From contig JAJKFH010004053.1 of the NCBI GenBank assembly GCA_023333565.1, positions 558,001-622,000 of the forward strand: a DNA stretch of 64,000 nucleotides. The letters are read 5' to 3'. A model generated the notes under the pieces. The model did not search any database and was not told where the DNA came from. It saw nothing but the letters and a program-made list of their open reading frames with translations. The position numbers and the translations under genes are program-made. Shown in pieces: positions 12,589-24,500 of this stretch; position 1 is the stretch's first letter, and the number at the start of each line of letters is the position of its first letter. The stretch is from Puffinus mauretanicus (Eukaryota > Chordata > Aves > Procellariiformes > Procellariidae).

Positions 12589-15500
12589 CAAAACCCCGTA
12601 CGTACCCTGGTGCCACCTTCCCCTCCTCCCCGGCACAGGAGAAGGGCGTTTGCCTTGTGCTCCGCTTCTTCCAGGCTCCTTGCGGGGGCCGGCCGGTGGC
12701 TGGAGGAGGTGTGAGAGCATCCCCGGGCACCGGCAGGCTCCCGGGCTGCATGCAGCGCTCTCTACGCGCAGCACCGCGTCAGGCATTTCGGGATTGCGAA
12801 GTATTATATCAATAGAAGAGGACTGTGTGCACACAGTATGAGTCTGTTTGTCTTCCCTAAAATTTACTAGTGTGACTCATGACTGGCTTTCTCTGTGCTG
12901 TTAATGGGATAATTGAAATACTTTTCCAGTGGTCAATTTAGCATGCTTTATACCCAAGAGTAAGACGTCAGGAATGGCAATTATACTCCCACACACATTT
13001 CGTAATTTTTAATCTCCACGGGCTGGGCAGAATATATGCTTGTTTTCTAAAGGTATGGCAGTTTGCGGGTGTGCACCACAACGCCGCACTCTCCCCATGG
13101 CTCACGAAGGATTTTGGTGGGCTGTAGGCTGTGGCTGGAATAGGATCAAGACTGCCTGTGCATTGCTCAAGCCAAGACGGCAGAGAGGTAAGGTAAGGAA
13201 AGCAAAGAAACAGCAGCAGAGTAAGTGACATGAAGGGACGTATGGAAAGGAAATGTTATTAATGACAAATCAAGAGAAAAATACTTAGTAAAGATAGCTG
13301 AAAGATAGCTGAGAGAGAGCTGAACCTGAGCTGAGGGATAAGTGAGGAGGACAGACAGATGAAGTGAGAGACAGTGAAGTCAACTACCTGGGCTGGTGCA
13401 GAGAAGGGATGAGGGAACGTTATGAAGCATGTGCTGTACGGAAAGGAGAGGCTGAAGGTGTCCGGCTGCCTTCCCTTCCATTAGATGACAGCACTTGCTG
13501 GTTGCAGAGGAGCAGCCTCGCAGAAGGCGCCGACAACAGTGCCTCACTCCAGCCCCAGGCAGACCTACAGGCGTTTCACACAGCAGAACAGTATTAATTG
13601 TCTTTGGGAGAAGTCTCAGCAGCCAAATTTGTGGTGGTGACAACACACTCGGGGGTCAGTCAGCCCTGTCACACAGGCGATCCTCTGATGATTGAGCTGT
13701 TGCTCTAGGTCCCTGCTAAGAAAGCAAAAGTTGCAAGCTGTCGCACTGATCTCCTGAAGTGTAACTCTGTCATTTAGGGAATAACCTCTGTTTCTGCAGC
13801 AGGGGCATGTTTGTGACACCATCTAAGACTGAAAACGTTTAGAAGAAACATCTTTCAGGGGCGAATTCCCTCCCTGGGGCTAACTGAATGTTTAAGTTAC
13901 AAAGGCTGCAGTCTATAAAGTACTATTCTGATATAACTCAGTTGGTGCAAGACTCTGCAAAACGGGGGACTTGAATCGGACCTGATTCCTTGGGTTGCTG
14001 GCAGAAGAATCAGATCTGGGCTTCTCTTTTCCTGCAGTTTTTCGACATTGCCCAGTGCAATGACACACACATGCACTTGAGACTCCTCTCAAGACTGTTA
14101 CTTGGGTGCAGAAAATGGTCGTTTATGCTAGTGGAGTGACGTGCTGGTATGGCCATACAGCTTTGGTTCGCATGTGAGTCCATTCAAACCCGGATCCAGA
14201 CTCTGTGCAGAACAAACTTTCTTTGACTCCCAAAATTTCCTCCTGTGTCAGCAAGATTCACACAAAGCATGGATGTTAATGGGAGCTTTATACAGGGGCT
14301 TTGCTGGGTGAAGGACTTCACCCAGTGATGTTATGGCAGCTTGCTGGTTATGTATTAAAATAAGGACACAGGACTTTTTATTTTCAAAAGTGAATATTAA
14401 TAAAAGTGAATATTAATATCCTTTGAAATACCTAACTGGAAAATATTTTTTTACAGCTAGATGGAGTTTAAAAATCAATCACTGTTCCCCTTTTAAAAGG
14501 CTCTTTGCATTTACCAAGCTGATGAATAGCCTAATTAAATTCAAAGGAGTTAAAAAAAAACAAGTTCAGAAACTGAAGCATGCTGAAGTGCTATTTTGGG
14601 GAACACAAAATATGACTATGTCAAAAGCCTGTTTGGTGAAGCAGCTTGTGATGAAAACTGTCTTACTCAATTGAGGCTGCTCCCTTTCTATCTCTCATAA
14701 AGATTTTGAATGAAGAATAGCAGTGCTGTTCTTTCCAGTTCGGAGTTCCTGTTTCATCCTCACCTTTTTCACTTCCAGTAGCGATGTAAAACAGGAGGAA
14801 ATTATAAGTGCAGTAGTGTAAATTACTGCTCTTCATTTTTATTCTTTGTAGAATTGTGGATGCATAATCATTTTTATGGCTTATTTTACTGTCCAGGCAG
14901 AGCAGAGTTCTGTTGTGCAAGGCACTATGCAGGGCATAGAGAGGCCTGTTACTTTCGTGTAAAATGGACATGAGAAAAAGAGAAAAAAAAATCTTCTCTT
15001 GAACTGGGAGATTTAAGGGATACTACTGCATTGCTAGAGCTAAAATATTTTCATTTTTGTATCTTTAACTATATAACTAATTTCTATCTATTTATTATCT
15101 ATTTATACCTATTTATCGTTCATATCAATTTATGATCTATATAGAATTTAAGTCTTCTTTCTTCCTTACACTTCAGTCCAGTGAAACAACAGAAGGGTGC
15201 TACAGACATTTACATTTGCTTATTCTAAACTTGTAGTGAAGCCTTTTTTTAGTTTCTCAGGCTTGTTTAGTTTTCAAATACGACAGCAGGAGTTAATATT
15301 TCCTTAAAGATGGTCAGTGGATCTCCTATATGAGAAGTTACCTAATCTGGCATTTGAATGCTGAGGAACAAAATTCTCTTTTCTGAGAATCAGCTCAGCA
15401 GCAAATGAATCAGCTGTTTGCCCACCCTCCGTGCAATAGTTGTAGGAACCAGGTGTACGCAAAATTTTGAATTATTATCTCAATTTCAATGAGGCAAAAG

Positions 15501-15625
15501 AAACAGAAGGGACAAAGAGTATTAGGGCTATTATTTTTACCCCAAATTTGAAAAGGTTGGCTGCAAAAGAAGAGATTTAGGTAGAGGAGACGACAGAGAA
15601 GAAAATACGGTTGTGATTAGAGAAA
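12589..15625. other. Spacer between two solo LTRs, no gene
   Basis: About 3 kb lying between two same-orientation LTRs. It contains no frame resembling retroviral gag, protease, reverse transcriptase, integrase or env and no primer-binding site after 12,583. With the different target duplications, this argues against it being proviral interior. The first 200 bp are GC-rich with overlapping short frames, and 13,200-13,460 is purine-rich. From about 14,340 the DNA is AT-rich. Confidence 0.65.
14386..14417 (+). repeat. Perfect 16-bp tandem duplication
   Basis: The unit aaaagtgaatattaat occurs twice back to back (14,386-14,401 and 14,402-14,417) without mismatch, which suggests a recent replication-slippage duplication. 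Confidence 0.9.
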
Positions 15626-15630
15626 ACATA
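15626..15630 (+). repeat. Target-site duplication, left copy (ACATA)
   Basis: ACATA directly before the LTR start, repeated exactly at 16,152-16,156. Confidence 0.85.
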
Positions 15631-15855
15631 TGTCCCGGTTTCGGCTGGGATAGGGTTAAATTTCTTCCTAGTGCTGTGTTTTGGATTTAGTATGAGGAGA
15701 ATGTTGATAACACACTGATGTTTTCAGTTGTTGCTAAGTGCCCTCCTAGTCCAAGGACAGCTCCCGTGCCTACTGACTGAGCTAGGTACACAAGATGGGA
15801 TGGAACATAATCAGGACAGCCAGCCCAGCTGGCTAATGGGGTATTCCATACCATG

Positions 15856-15863
15856 TGACGTCA
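15856..15863 (+). promoter_or_regulatory. CRE palindrome TGACGTCA in LTR copy 2
   Basis: The same palindrome as in copy 1, followed in both copies by 'tgctcag'. Preservation in both copies makes it the best defined regulatory site of this LTR. The downstream TATA position is degenerate here (tatatga near 15,871-15,877). Confidence 0.7.
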
Positions 15864-16013
15864 TGCTCAGTATATGAACGGTAGGCGTGATCCAGGAAGT
15901 ACCGATCGCTACTTGGTTATCGGTCAGCGTGGGTGGTGAGCAATTGCATTGTGCATCACTCATTTTGTATATTCTATCATTATTTATTATCATTATTTTC
16001 CCTTTTCTGTTCT

Positions 16014-16019
16014 ATTAAA
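16014..16019 (+). terminator. LTR polyadenylation signal ATTAAA (copy 2)
   Basis: Same location relative to U5 as in copy 1, followed by 'ctgtctttatctcaaccc'. Confidence 0.65.
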
Positions 16020-16084
16020 CTGTCTTTATCTCAACCCACGAGTTTTTCTCACTCTTACCCTTCCGATTCTCTCCCCATCCCACT

Positions 16085-16097
16085 GGGGGGGGGGGGG
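16085..16097 (+). repeat. G13 tract inside LTR copy 2
   Basis: Thirteen consecutive G where copy 1 has about six (cactgtggggggagtg). This is homopolymer expansion within U5. The exact length may be uncertain in sequencing. Confidence 0.8.
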
Positions 16098-16151
16098 CAG
16101 TGAGTGAGCGGCTGCGTGGTATTTGGCTGCCTGCCAGGTTAAACCACGACA

Positions 16152-16156
16152 ACATA
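16152..16156 (+). repeat. Target-site duplication, right copy (ACATA)
   Basis: Exact partner of the ACATA at 15,626-15,630. Confidence 0.85.
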
Positions 16157-18121
16157 CCATGCAGACAAATAGAGATAAGGTCCAGGAAGAAACTGAATGG
16201 GTAGGTGAGAGACGGAGTTGCACTGGGCTGAGGGGCCAGTGAGAAGGTGAAAGAAACAGGAGGCAGCTGCGGCAGAGGCTCCCAGCATTAAACCCAGAGG
16301 TAGTGGAGGAAGGGAGGGAAGCCAGAAGACTGGAAAAAATGAGCTGTGGACAGACACACAGCGCCGTGTCTAAGAAACATAGAGAAGGAAATGTTAGCAA
16401 AGAGCTTATTAGAGCAGTCCAGTGAGAGAGAAAGGGAGGAAATAGCAGGCATGGAGGAGTAAAATCCAGCTCCACGCTGGCCTTAAGTGTGGAGTAGCGC
16501 AGTTCAAAGGAAGGGGCAGGTGTCAGCTAATGTGAGGAAAGGGACAAAGCAATAGGGGAGGATGGTGAGCTACAGTAATAGATCTGTGGTTTTTAAACGC
16601 TGTGCTCAGTGAAATGTGGGTTGACTTTTCTTCAAACTGTCAGGTTTTGAGGCATGTTCAGGATTACCCTTTGCCTTGGAGGAGAGAGAATGAGAGATTA
16701 ATCTGATTTTTTAGTTGTAGATCAATGCTTTAGAAAAATAAATAGAAGATTTCAAGTAAAAAGAAAACTGCCAGCAGCTCCTTTTCTTGTTTGGGTTTTT
16801 TTGCTAGCACATACTGGAGTTTGACATTACTTTCTCTTTGCTTCCAGATGCATTAGCGCACACTTTTCTATGAGAATAGTGTCACTGGCAGGTTTGGATT
16901 GACTTCTGCTACTGACTGACTTGGAAAGTGAAGCCTTCTGGGGGAGATAAGCTTATAAGTAGGTCCATAAAATTTCTACTTGTCTCTTTTTTTACATTGT
17001 GCGGAGGTTATCAGACAGCCAAAGTTCAGTCACTCTCAAGTGCAGTTCACAGCTCAGGAATATACAGGTGCCAGAAGAATTTATTGCAGAGTGGCACGGC
17101 CTGATTTCAGTGTGAGAATGGTCCATCCAATGAAAAATTCATAGCACATAAAATTTGGAGTTTCCAAAAAACATCTCACAATGAAAAGCTGGAACCTGTG
17201 ATAAACTTAATAGGTGGGTTTGCTAACATTTTTGTTTTGTAAAATTCATGACTGGAAAAAATATCAATCTCCTGATCATTTTATTTAGACATTACAGTTG
17301 TTAGTTAAACCCTCCTTTTTCTTCTTGTTTCTCTTTTTTTTTTTTTTTTTACCCTTTGCACCTCAGTAGGCAATGGTCTTGGGCTGGTACTAACAATACA
17401 TCCTCCTACCAGTAATTCCTGGCAAATGGCTGAGGTATCTCCATTGAGTAGTGAGTACAGTTGCATGTTCGGTCAGCTGAATGTTGGAAATGTTTAGAAT
17501 CTGTTTTTGCTCCTGTACACTGAGCCAGGTTTGCAAAGCATTAACAAGATGATTATCACTGCCTGATATTGCTTTGTGCTGATCCCACCGGGTCCCTAGG
17601 CTATGTGTATGTGCAAACAAGATATATGTACTGCTTTTCCATATTTAACTTAAAAAGCTATGTGCTGGTTGGCAAAACTGCTTCTGTGTTCCTATGCTTT
17701 ATTTTTCTTTTGGCTTGCTTCATTTGTAAAACCTATGCTCTCTGTGCATAAGGCATAAGTGATCTCTAGCTTTAGTTTCAGGCGTATGAAGATATCGCCT
17801 AAGGTGCCCAGTTTCATCACGGCACTTTCATTACTCAGCTCCCAGGTGGAAGGAGCCTCATCCCTCTTGACTCCCCCGAACTGCACACTGCTGGGAGCAA
17901 CAGCACAGAACTGCAAGACCATCTGGCAGTAATGGGTTTCATTGGATATTTGTCTGGATATTTGGGCTTCTGGGTTTCTGAATGTTCATCACTACCTTCT
18001 CTTGTATTGAATGTAATTTTATTTTTAAAAAACCAAGGCTATGTTTAAACACCATTATGGCTGCCAACCAACCATCTCGATGTGGGTGGGAGAGTTTATG
18101 TACTAATGGTATGTGCTGTTA
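16157..18121. other. Intergenic DNA, no gene recognised
   Basis: Purine-rich to about 16,560, then AT-rich, with a 17-nt T run at 17,334-17,350. A 149-codon minus-strand frame at 16,026-16,475 starts in ordinary DNA and reads antisense through the LTR end. It is low-complexity (Leu/Ser/Pro) and not a gene. Confidence 0.55.
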
Positions 18122-18620
18122 TTTACACCAGAGCAGGATCTGTGCCAGGGAACAAGCAGGGCAGTGCTGCCCACACAGGCAGGGGAGCTAGGAGCAGAGG
18201 GTGACAGTGGGGCAGGACCCTGACCCACCCGGCGCAGACCCACAGCACCCAAGCAAGAGGAGCAGAGCAGGTCCAGGGACGGTCACCTGGGTCAGCCAAG
18301 AGTCCAGGTGGCCAGGGCAGTTCACAGCAACAAGGCAGGGCCAAGGTCAGGCTGGGAAGCCAAGCAAGCACAGCAAGGCCAGGCTTAATGCCGTACAAGA
18401 CTAAGCGCTGCCTTTCCTGTTGTGTAGCTCAGGTAGGGACAGGGGGCTGAATTTAAAGCTTAAGCCTGGGTTTAAAAGCAGATACAAATTAAGGGATGGG
18501 TAGGACCACTCTCTCTGACTCAGCTCCTTCCCCGCCATCTGCTCCCAGGCGACAGAGCTGGGCCATACCAGAGCTGGCTTGAGCATGGGCAGCCAAACAC
18601 GAAGGAGGTGAGAAGGGGAG
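18122..18620. other. GC-rich low-complexity block
   Basis: Markedly more G and C than its AT-rich neighbours. Short words such as 'gccaag', 'aggtcagg', 'ggccagg' and 'gcaagca' recur irregularly between about 18,230 and 18,395. It produces overlapping Pro/Ala/Gly-rich frames on both strands with no recognisable domain. It may be a degenerate minisatellite or an old repeat. CpGs are few, so it is not a clear CpG island. Confidence 0.4.
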
Positions 18621-21359
18621 GTGGAAGAGGTTGCAGAGCCTATTCGTGCATGCAGGGCCGTGAAGCAGATAATGATTCAGAGAAGTTCACAGTCCTGCTC
18701 CCCGATCACCTAAATCAAGGAAGCTATTGTGGCATCCTGGGGTTCCTGCCCTGCCTTTTCTTCCAATGGAAACCAGCCTGTGGGCAGGGAATGGAGGAAA
18801 CACGCCAGAACCCTTATCTTAATGTGCAGTCCAGACATGGCTGGGATAGGGACCTGCCTCCAGGAGCTGGAAGACAACCTGGCCTTTATTGTTTAGGCAT
18901 AGATATCAAGGAGAAAAGTGGTATAAGTGCCCACTAATCTTGGTGCCCAGCCTAAGACAACCAGATTCTGGTATTTCAAAGTTGTTACTGTTTTGCAGCC
19001 CATGACACACAGGTATTGGGGCCAGTTTTATAAGAGTTAATGTGAGAGGCTATTGGAAAGAGTTTGGATTGCAAGCCAGGGAGTACTTTTCATAATAGCA
19101 TCGCAGTGCTTGTTTTGGGATCTCAATCCAGCATCTAACCATTTCTAAAGTGAAGCCACCACGCTCATTTCAGGAGGCGCAGAGAACCCTGCAGTTCCAT
19201 CTGACCAGTGCTTAGCACAGATAACATCTCCAGCCACTGTGATGATCAAACTCTATTGCCTCTACTGCCAAACTGAGCATGTTTGGTAATTTTCTAAACC
19301 ATTTAAATTTGTGTAGAACCTTATGGGAGAGAAAACATACACCCTGCCAATAAACTTAAAGGTTCTTCTTTAAAGAGTGGGAGCATTAGTCCTCCTCACA
19401 AAAATGCTTTTAATAGCAGAAAGACAAAGAGCTTGTCCTCAGTCTCATTTTTACCTAAAATCTTGTAAGAAATTACAAATTCCCAGCCTGGGAAAAAAAT
19501 TAGCCCAGAACTTTGGTTAATCTTTGGCAACATTTTAAATAACTGAAAACAGAGTTTTCTAATGGAATGTGTCAGGCAAATTGAACTGTAGGAGGGACTG
19601 TCAGCTATGCCTATGATTTCTTATACTCATCTCCTATTGGAGATATCACTATATAAAAATCTTAAAACATGATTAGTATGAGCACTGCACCCTTCCTAAT
19701 AATTTTCCTTATTTGAGCCTGATAATTGTCCATTACATCACCGTTAATCATACCTACCTTTCTTCACAGGTTTGCTTTCTTTGCAGTTAAGTTTTACCTG
19801 AAGTGACAGCTCTTCTTAGTGTTGTTGCCTGATGGTCTAGGATCATCCTGGTCCTTGTTTCTGGCCTCTTGGAGCATGCAGATAACATAGTTGTCTTGAG
19901 CTCAATCCAGGAGGACATGCGATATGAGACCCTTTACCACAACTTGAGTGACCCTTCTGCACATACCTAGCTTTTAAGTGTCTGAAGTTAGATGAAATTA
20001 ATCCCATCCCAATTGGAGTTATTCACTATTACCCTCCTCACCATCAGATGAAGCACAAAGAAACAATGAGCAGTTCCCAAAATCTTCACCTTCATTTGCA
20101 GGTGTCATCTAACGTTTTATTGTCATTCTCCAAGAGCAGTGAGGATACCATCCTAAATCCAAATACAAAGTAGGCAAATTCAAACCTATGCAGTCAAATA
20201 AATAGAAGGTTAATAGCCCAGTCACATCTGCCTACTCTGAGGGCTAACCATGTCTAAAAGCTATGTTGTCATCCAAGGTCATAACAATCTAAAGGAAGAA
20301 GGATCTGTAAGCCATCTTTAATCATAACATGGCCAATTTTTTATTTAAAATCTTCTTTAAAAATTAAGGTTGCGATTTCCCTCTAATTCAGTCCAAAAAT
20401 TTCTCATTTTTATCACTTTGCAGAAAACAGATCCAAAACAAAATCACTCATGGCTCTGAGGGAATATCACATCTCCCCTTCTCAACACGTTGCACATGGA
20501 TTCTTATGAAGCTGTTGGTTTTTGTCCCTGCTGGAGAAACCCTTCACTTGCACTCTTCAAGAAGTAAGAGTCCGATAAATAACAGAAAGTCCTGCTTTCC
20601 CGCCAGCTCTTCCAATTGCTTTAAGCCAGATGGAGCGTTCTCTTTCTGCTTCTCCCACCTTTGATTTTGGAAACGCTAAACTATTTATTGTTCAGCAAGA
20701 AGCCACAGCTTGTCTTTCCCTTCTCATCCTATTTTGTATTTCCTGCTGCTGTAAGTAGTTCCAGACTGTCACTGTGATTCTTCTCCAAAGCTTTTCCAAG
20801 CTTGTGGAGGATGACTCTGACCCAAATTTTGTCAGCTGCTCAGTTGTCCCCAGAGATCCCAGCATTACCACAGCAATCCCAGGGGTACCAATTCATCTTA
20901 TTCTAAAATAGGCACCTAGGACAGATAAAAGTGCCAAGGACCTCATCCAGCCATAACACCTGGGAAAGCTGAAGCCGTAGCAGAAGCACTGGCACCTGTG
21001 TGCCCGTAACCTCGAGGAAGACAGCATTGCTCTGGTCATTCCTGCTTCATGTTCAGAGGGTTTTTCATCTAAACCACGCAGGCTTGAGCCTGTTTATTTC
21101 CATACTGATATTTAAATAAAGCTAAAATTCTACAGAATTTGATAGAACTTGTTTGGAAGAATTGAGGTTAGAGAGGAGCTGTTTCGTCAAGTCTTACATA
21201 TTTAGTAACTGACATCTTCTACTATATTTAGCTTGTGTACTGAAGAGCAGATAGCTGATTATGCAACAAATAGAACTTTTTCGGCCTCTTTGCAATGAGC
21301 AGGGCATTCAGCACCCTGATTACAGCTGTAAACAGTTAATAATTATTGTAATAAGGACT
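18621..21359. other. Intergenic DNA, no gene recognised
   Basis: About 2.7 kb with almost no long open frames after 18,940. No coding, RNA or mobile-element signature could be supported. Confidence 0.5.
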
Positions 21360-21505
21360 GTTATCATTAATCTGGCATTAAAATTCTGAGATTTTCAAAG
21401 CATTTTACAAAATAATGGAGACTTGTAACACTGCTGTGAGTTAATTAAGACCTGACATCCCTTTTTTTTGGGGGGGAATTGAGGATTAAGAGCCCGATCT
21501 GGAAA
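21360..21505. repeat. Possible ancient MIR/CORE-SINE-like relic
   Basis: The string 'ttttcaaagcattttacaaa', then 'cactgctgtgagttaattaa', then a later 'aattgaggattaagagc', follows the word order of MIR-type SINEs (core 'agcgctttacaaa', 'aacccctgtgaggtaggta', 'aaactgaggcacagag'). Similarity is weak and remembered rather than computed. A short T8/G7 run lies inside at about 21,461-21,476. Confidence 0.3.
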
Positions 21506-24500
21506 GGAATGTAGATGATATCGACTCAGGTTTCAGTTTTAGCATTAATAATATTGATAACATTTAATTAAGTGTTTAAGTTAGTGTAACTTATGTTCCT
21601 TAATACAGTAACTGCAAAGTTATACTAAGCTACTGTTGGCCAGACTTTTCCAGAAGTTTCTCTTGCTATTTATAATGAAGGCAGAATTAACCCAAGTGTT
21701 AATGAACTTATAAATCCTGCTAGTGTAACATTTGTTAAATGTGTGAGGAAAAAGAGGAAGGCTGGAAGAAAATTCATGCAGCAGAAAGCCATTCAGTTTT
21801 TTTAATCCCCAGTTAATGGTGAATCAACCATAGAAGTATCAGACATAAGGAATTTTTTTTTAAGAACAGTATTTTTGTCAGTATTTAATTTTACGTAGTT
21901 GGCACTTTCCAAAGATTACTGAGGAAATGGATGGCATCGGGACTTTGAGATCTGAAGAAATTTCCCCAAATATGCGGGCCTTTCGTCTCTCAGCACTCTC
22001 CTCTAAAAATTAAATCCTCACCCTTCAACGAGAGAACGAAACAGATTTCTGAAGCGCCATTACTGTGCTTTAGAACTCCACAAGAAAATCGGGGAAGATG
22101 CTGCATAAGAAACAAACATCTTATACCCTTTGGTTTATCCCAATGTGCTAATTATCACTGCTATGCTTAAAAAGTCTATCCGTTCTTCTTTTTGTGATCA
22201 ATCTTCTAATCATTTAATAAATTACCATGGTAAAAGAATGACTTTGACTGGTTAACTTTGACTGCAGTAATTTGGCTGTTATTAGTCAGCAACATTTCTT
22301 AATACTATGTTTGTGTATATAGCTGTAGGCGAATTGCCAAAGTAATATAATAAGTCAATAGGGAAACCTGTAGTTCTTCTTTCTAATTTTACCATAAAAA
22401 CAGTATTCACATTTGAAATAGAGAAAAATTTACACAAAATCTCTGTAGCTGATTCTATCGACTTACTGTTGTTTGATTCATTCATGCTTACACAACACGT
22501 GGACATAGCCATGATAAGCCTTCCAGTGTTCACCCATTTAAAAACCGCAAAAGTTATTGTTGATTAATTAATCATCTGCTGAAGTGTCAGCCCTGGGGAG
22601 ATGGATGAATTTATATTTTGTATTCCCCAAGGGACCACACATTACCTGTGCATTACCACACATTGGACACAACAAAGCAGATCGGTTTTGTCTGAAGCAA
22701 GTTTTATTTCCCAAGACAGCAGCATTTTGCGTTTGGCTTAATGTATGCTTGTGTAAGTATTACTGCATGCAAAATTAATTGATTAGTTTTGTTTTTCTTC
22801 TGATAAAGACACAAAGTCTTTCACTTCCCTTCTCTGATTTATTGACATTTTGATGTATGTTTTAATGTGTTATCTTATATGTTCTTTTCTCTTTTAGTAA
22901 ACCAACTGCCATTATATTTTTGACATTTTGTTTAACCATGGCAAACAATAACTTGAGATTTAGTAGAACTTCAATTGTCTCTCCTTTAAACATCTATATT
23001 CCGTGATTTTGTTGCAAGCCACTCTTCCAAAGGAAAACTATATCAGAGCTAAAACCAGAATTGCCCAGTTTCCATGTGATCCCATCCTACCTTAACTCAA
23101 CCACGTAACATCACCAATCAGGCAGTAAAGAGGCAAAAGCATTGCCCACCAAGTGAACGATAAAACAGGACATAACTCCAGTCCCTTCAGCTTTCCAGTC
23201 TCATTCAGCCTCGAAGGAAAAGAAGTTTTATGCTCTTTTCTTTCCTTCTAAAGCTGTTTCTACATTTTCGTGGGTTGGGTGGGTTTTTTTTCCTAATAGC
23301 AACTCTTGGGATTTGGAGAGTGATGGACTAGTTTGCTGATTAGTTTCCTCAACTTTAATATCCATGATTTCTCTGACTAGGCAAGAGAAGTGTCAGTCTC
23401 CGAGCTCAGACTCACGCAGCCACCGTAACTGCCTGATGGCTGAGCCACGGTCACTGTCGACAAATGCACTCCAGCTGATGACAAATGTGATGCAATATGA
23501 TCTAACTTAGCCCACTGTGAAGAAGGATAGCAGCAAGTTGCTTCCCGTTCATTCCTCACGGTCTAGGAACATGTGGCCAATAGCTCTTGCTTCTCGGCAG
23601 ATATGGACTAACATTTCACCCTGCGGCAATCTGGTCATGTATCTGAGCCTAGAAAAGAAAGCAGTGAAGAAAGTGCTAACGTAGAAAAGTTCAGATATGG
23701 GAAGCTTGGAGGGAAGAGAGAATATTTTGTTCTAGTCACAACGTGTTTGGAGTATTGTTAGAGGCGTTCAGCATATCATGCTTGGCTCCTGATGCATGTC
23801 TTCCCAAATGTGTTCAAAGGCTTAAAAGTTTTAGTTAAAGCCCTTTATTTAAATTACTGACTACTGCGAGTGTTAAGGATTTCCTGGGTGACAACTGTAT
23901 TGCTCATGGTGGACTGCTCAGTTACCAGTTAGCGATAACATTAAATTTATATGATGCCAATATATAAGTTAGCTAGAAAACCATGGAATATCATATGAAT
24001 CCATTTGGGAAGTCACTATCTCAGAGGCTTGCTGAGATTAAAATTTGCTTTGCATAATCATCTGATATATAAGCACCAACTGATCTCACCAAACTTTACC
24101 CGTTTCTGGATTACTGTTATTAGTCAGTTTTTAGTCTGTTAGAGTATCTCAACACACATGTTAATCAACACGGATTACCATAGTTTAGTACCTTCTCACT
24201 CATCCTTCCATTTTTCAGCCAGTAGGCCTGTTATGAAGCGCTATATTACTTCTAATCTTTTGTTCTATTTTAACCTAGCACAACCCACTGCCTTTTGTTC
24301 ACATATGTGGCAGAATGTCAGTATGGTAATAACTGTGCTATTTTTTTCAGCTGTTTTAATGGTATGCTAACATTTGTTGGAAGCTAGAGATTTTGCTGGG
24401 GTACTGTTTCTCACATCTGCAGCATATTGCCCACTGAGCTTTGTATTGTTGATTCAATTTCTGATTATAAATCCAGACCTAAATTTTATTTGTTCTCCTT

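Larger units (their letters stand above)
15631..16151 (+). mobile_element. Solo LTR of the same endogenous retrovirus family (copy 2)
   Basis: A 521-bp LTR beginning TGTCCCGGTTTCGG and ending CGACA, flanked by a perfect 5-bp duplication (ACATA). It shares U3 and U5 with copy 1, including the TGACGTCA palindrome (15,856-15,863), ATTAAA (16,014-16,019) and the segment 'ctgtctttatctcaacccac'. Three things differ: the stretch between TATA position and polyadenylation signal is largely unrelated to copy 1, the TATA region reads tatatga, and a G tract has grown to 13. No internal viral sequence is attached. Because its duplication differs from that of copy 1, it is an independent insertion and not the second LTR of one provirus. 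Confidence 0.9.

Noticed and set aside
12007..16151. A full-length provirus bounded by the two LTRs
   Set aside because: Each LTR has its own distinct 5-bp duplication, the interval lacks viral gene remnants and no primer-binding site follows the first LTR.
16026..16475. 149-codon minus-strand frame
   Set aside because: Starts in anonymous sequence and runs antisense into the end of solo LTR copy 2; low-complexity composition.
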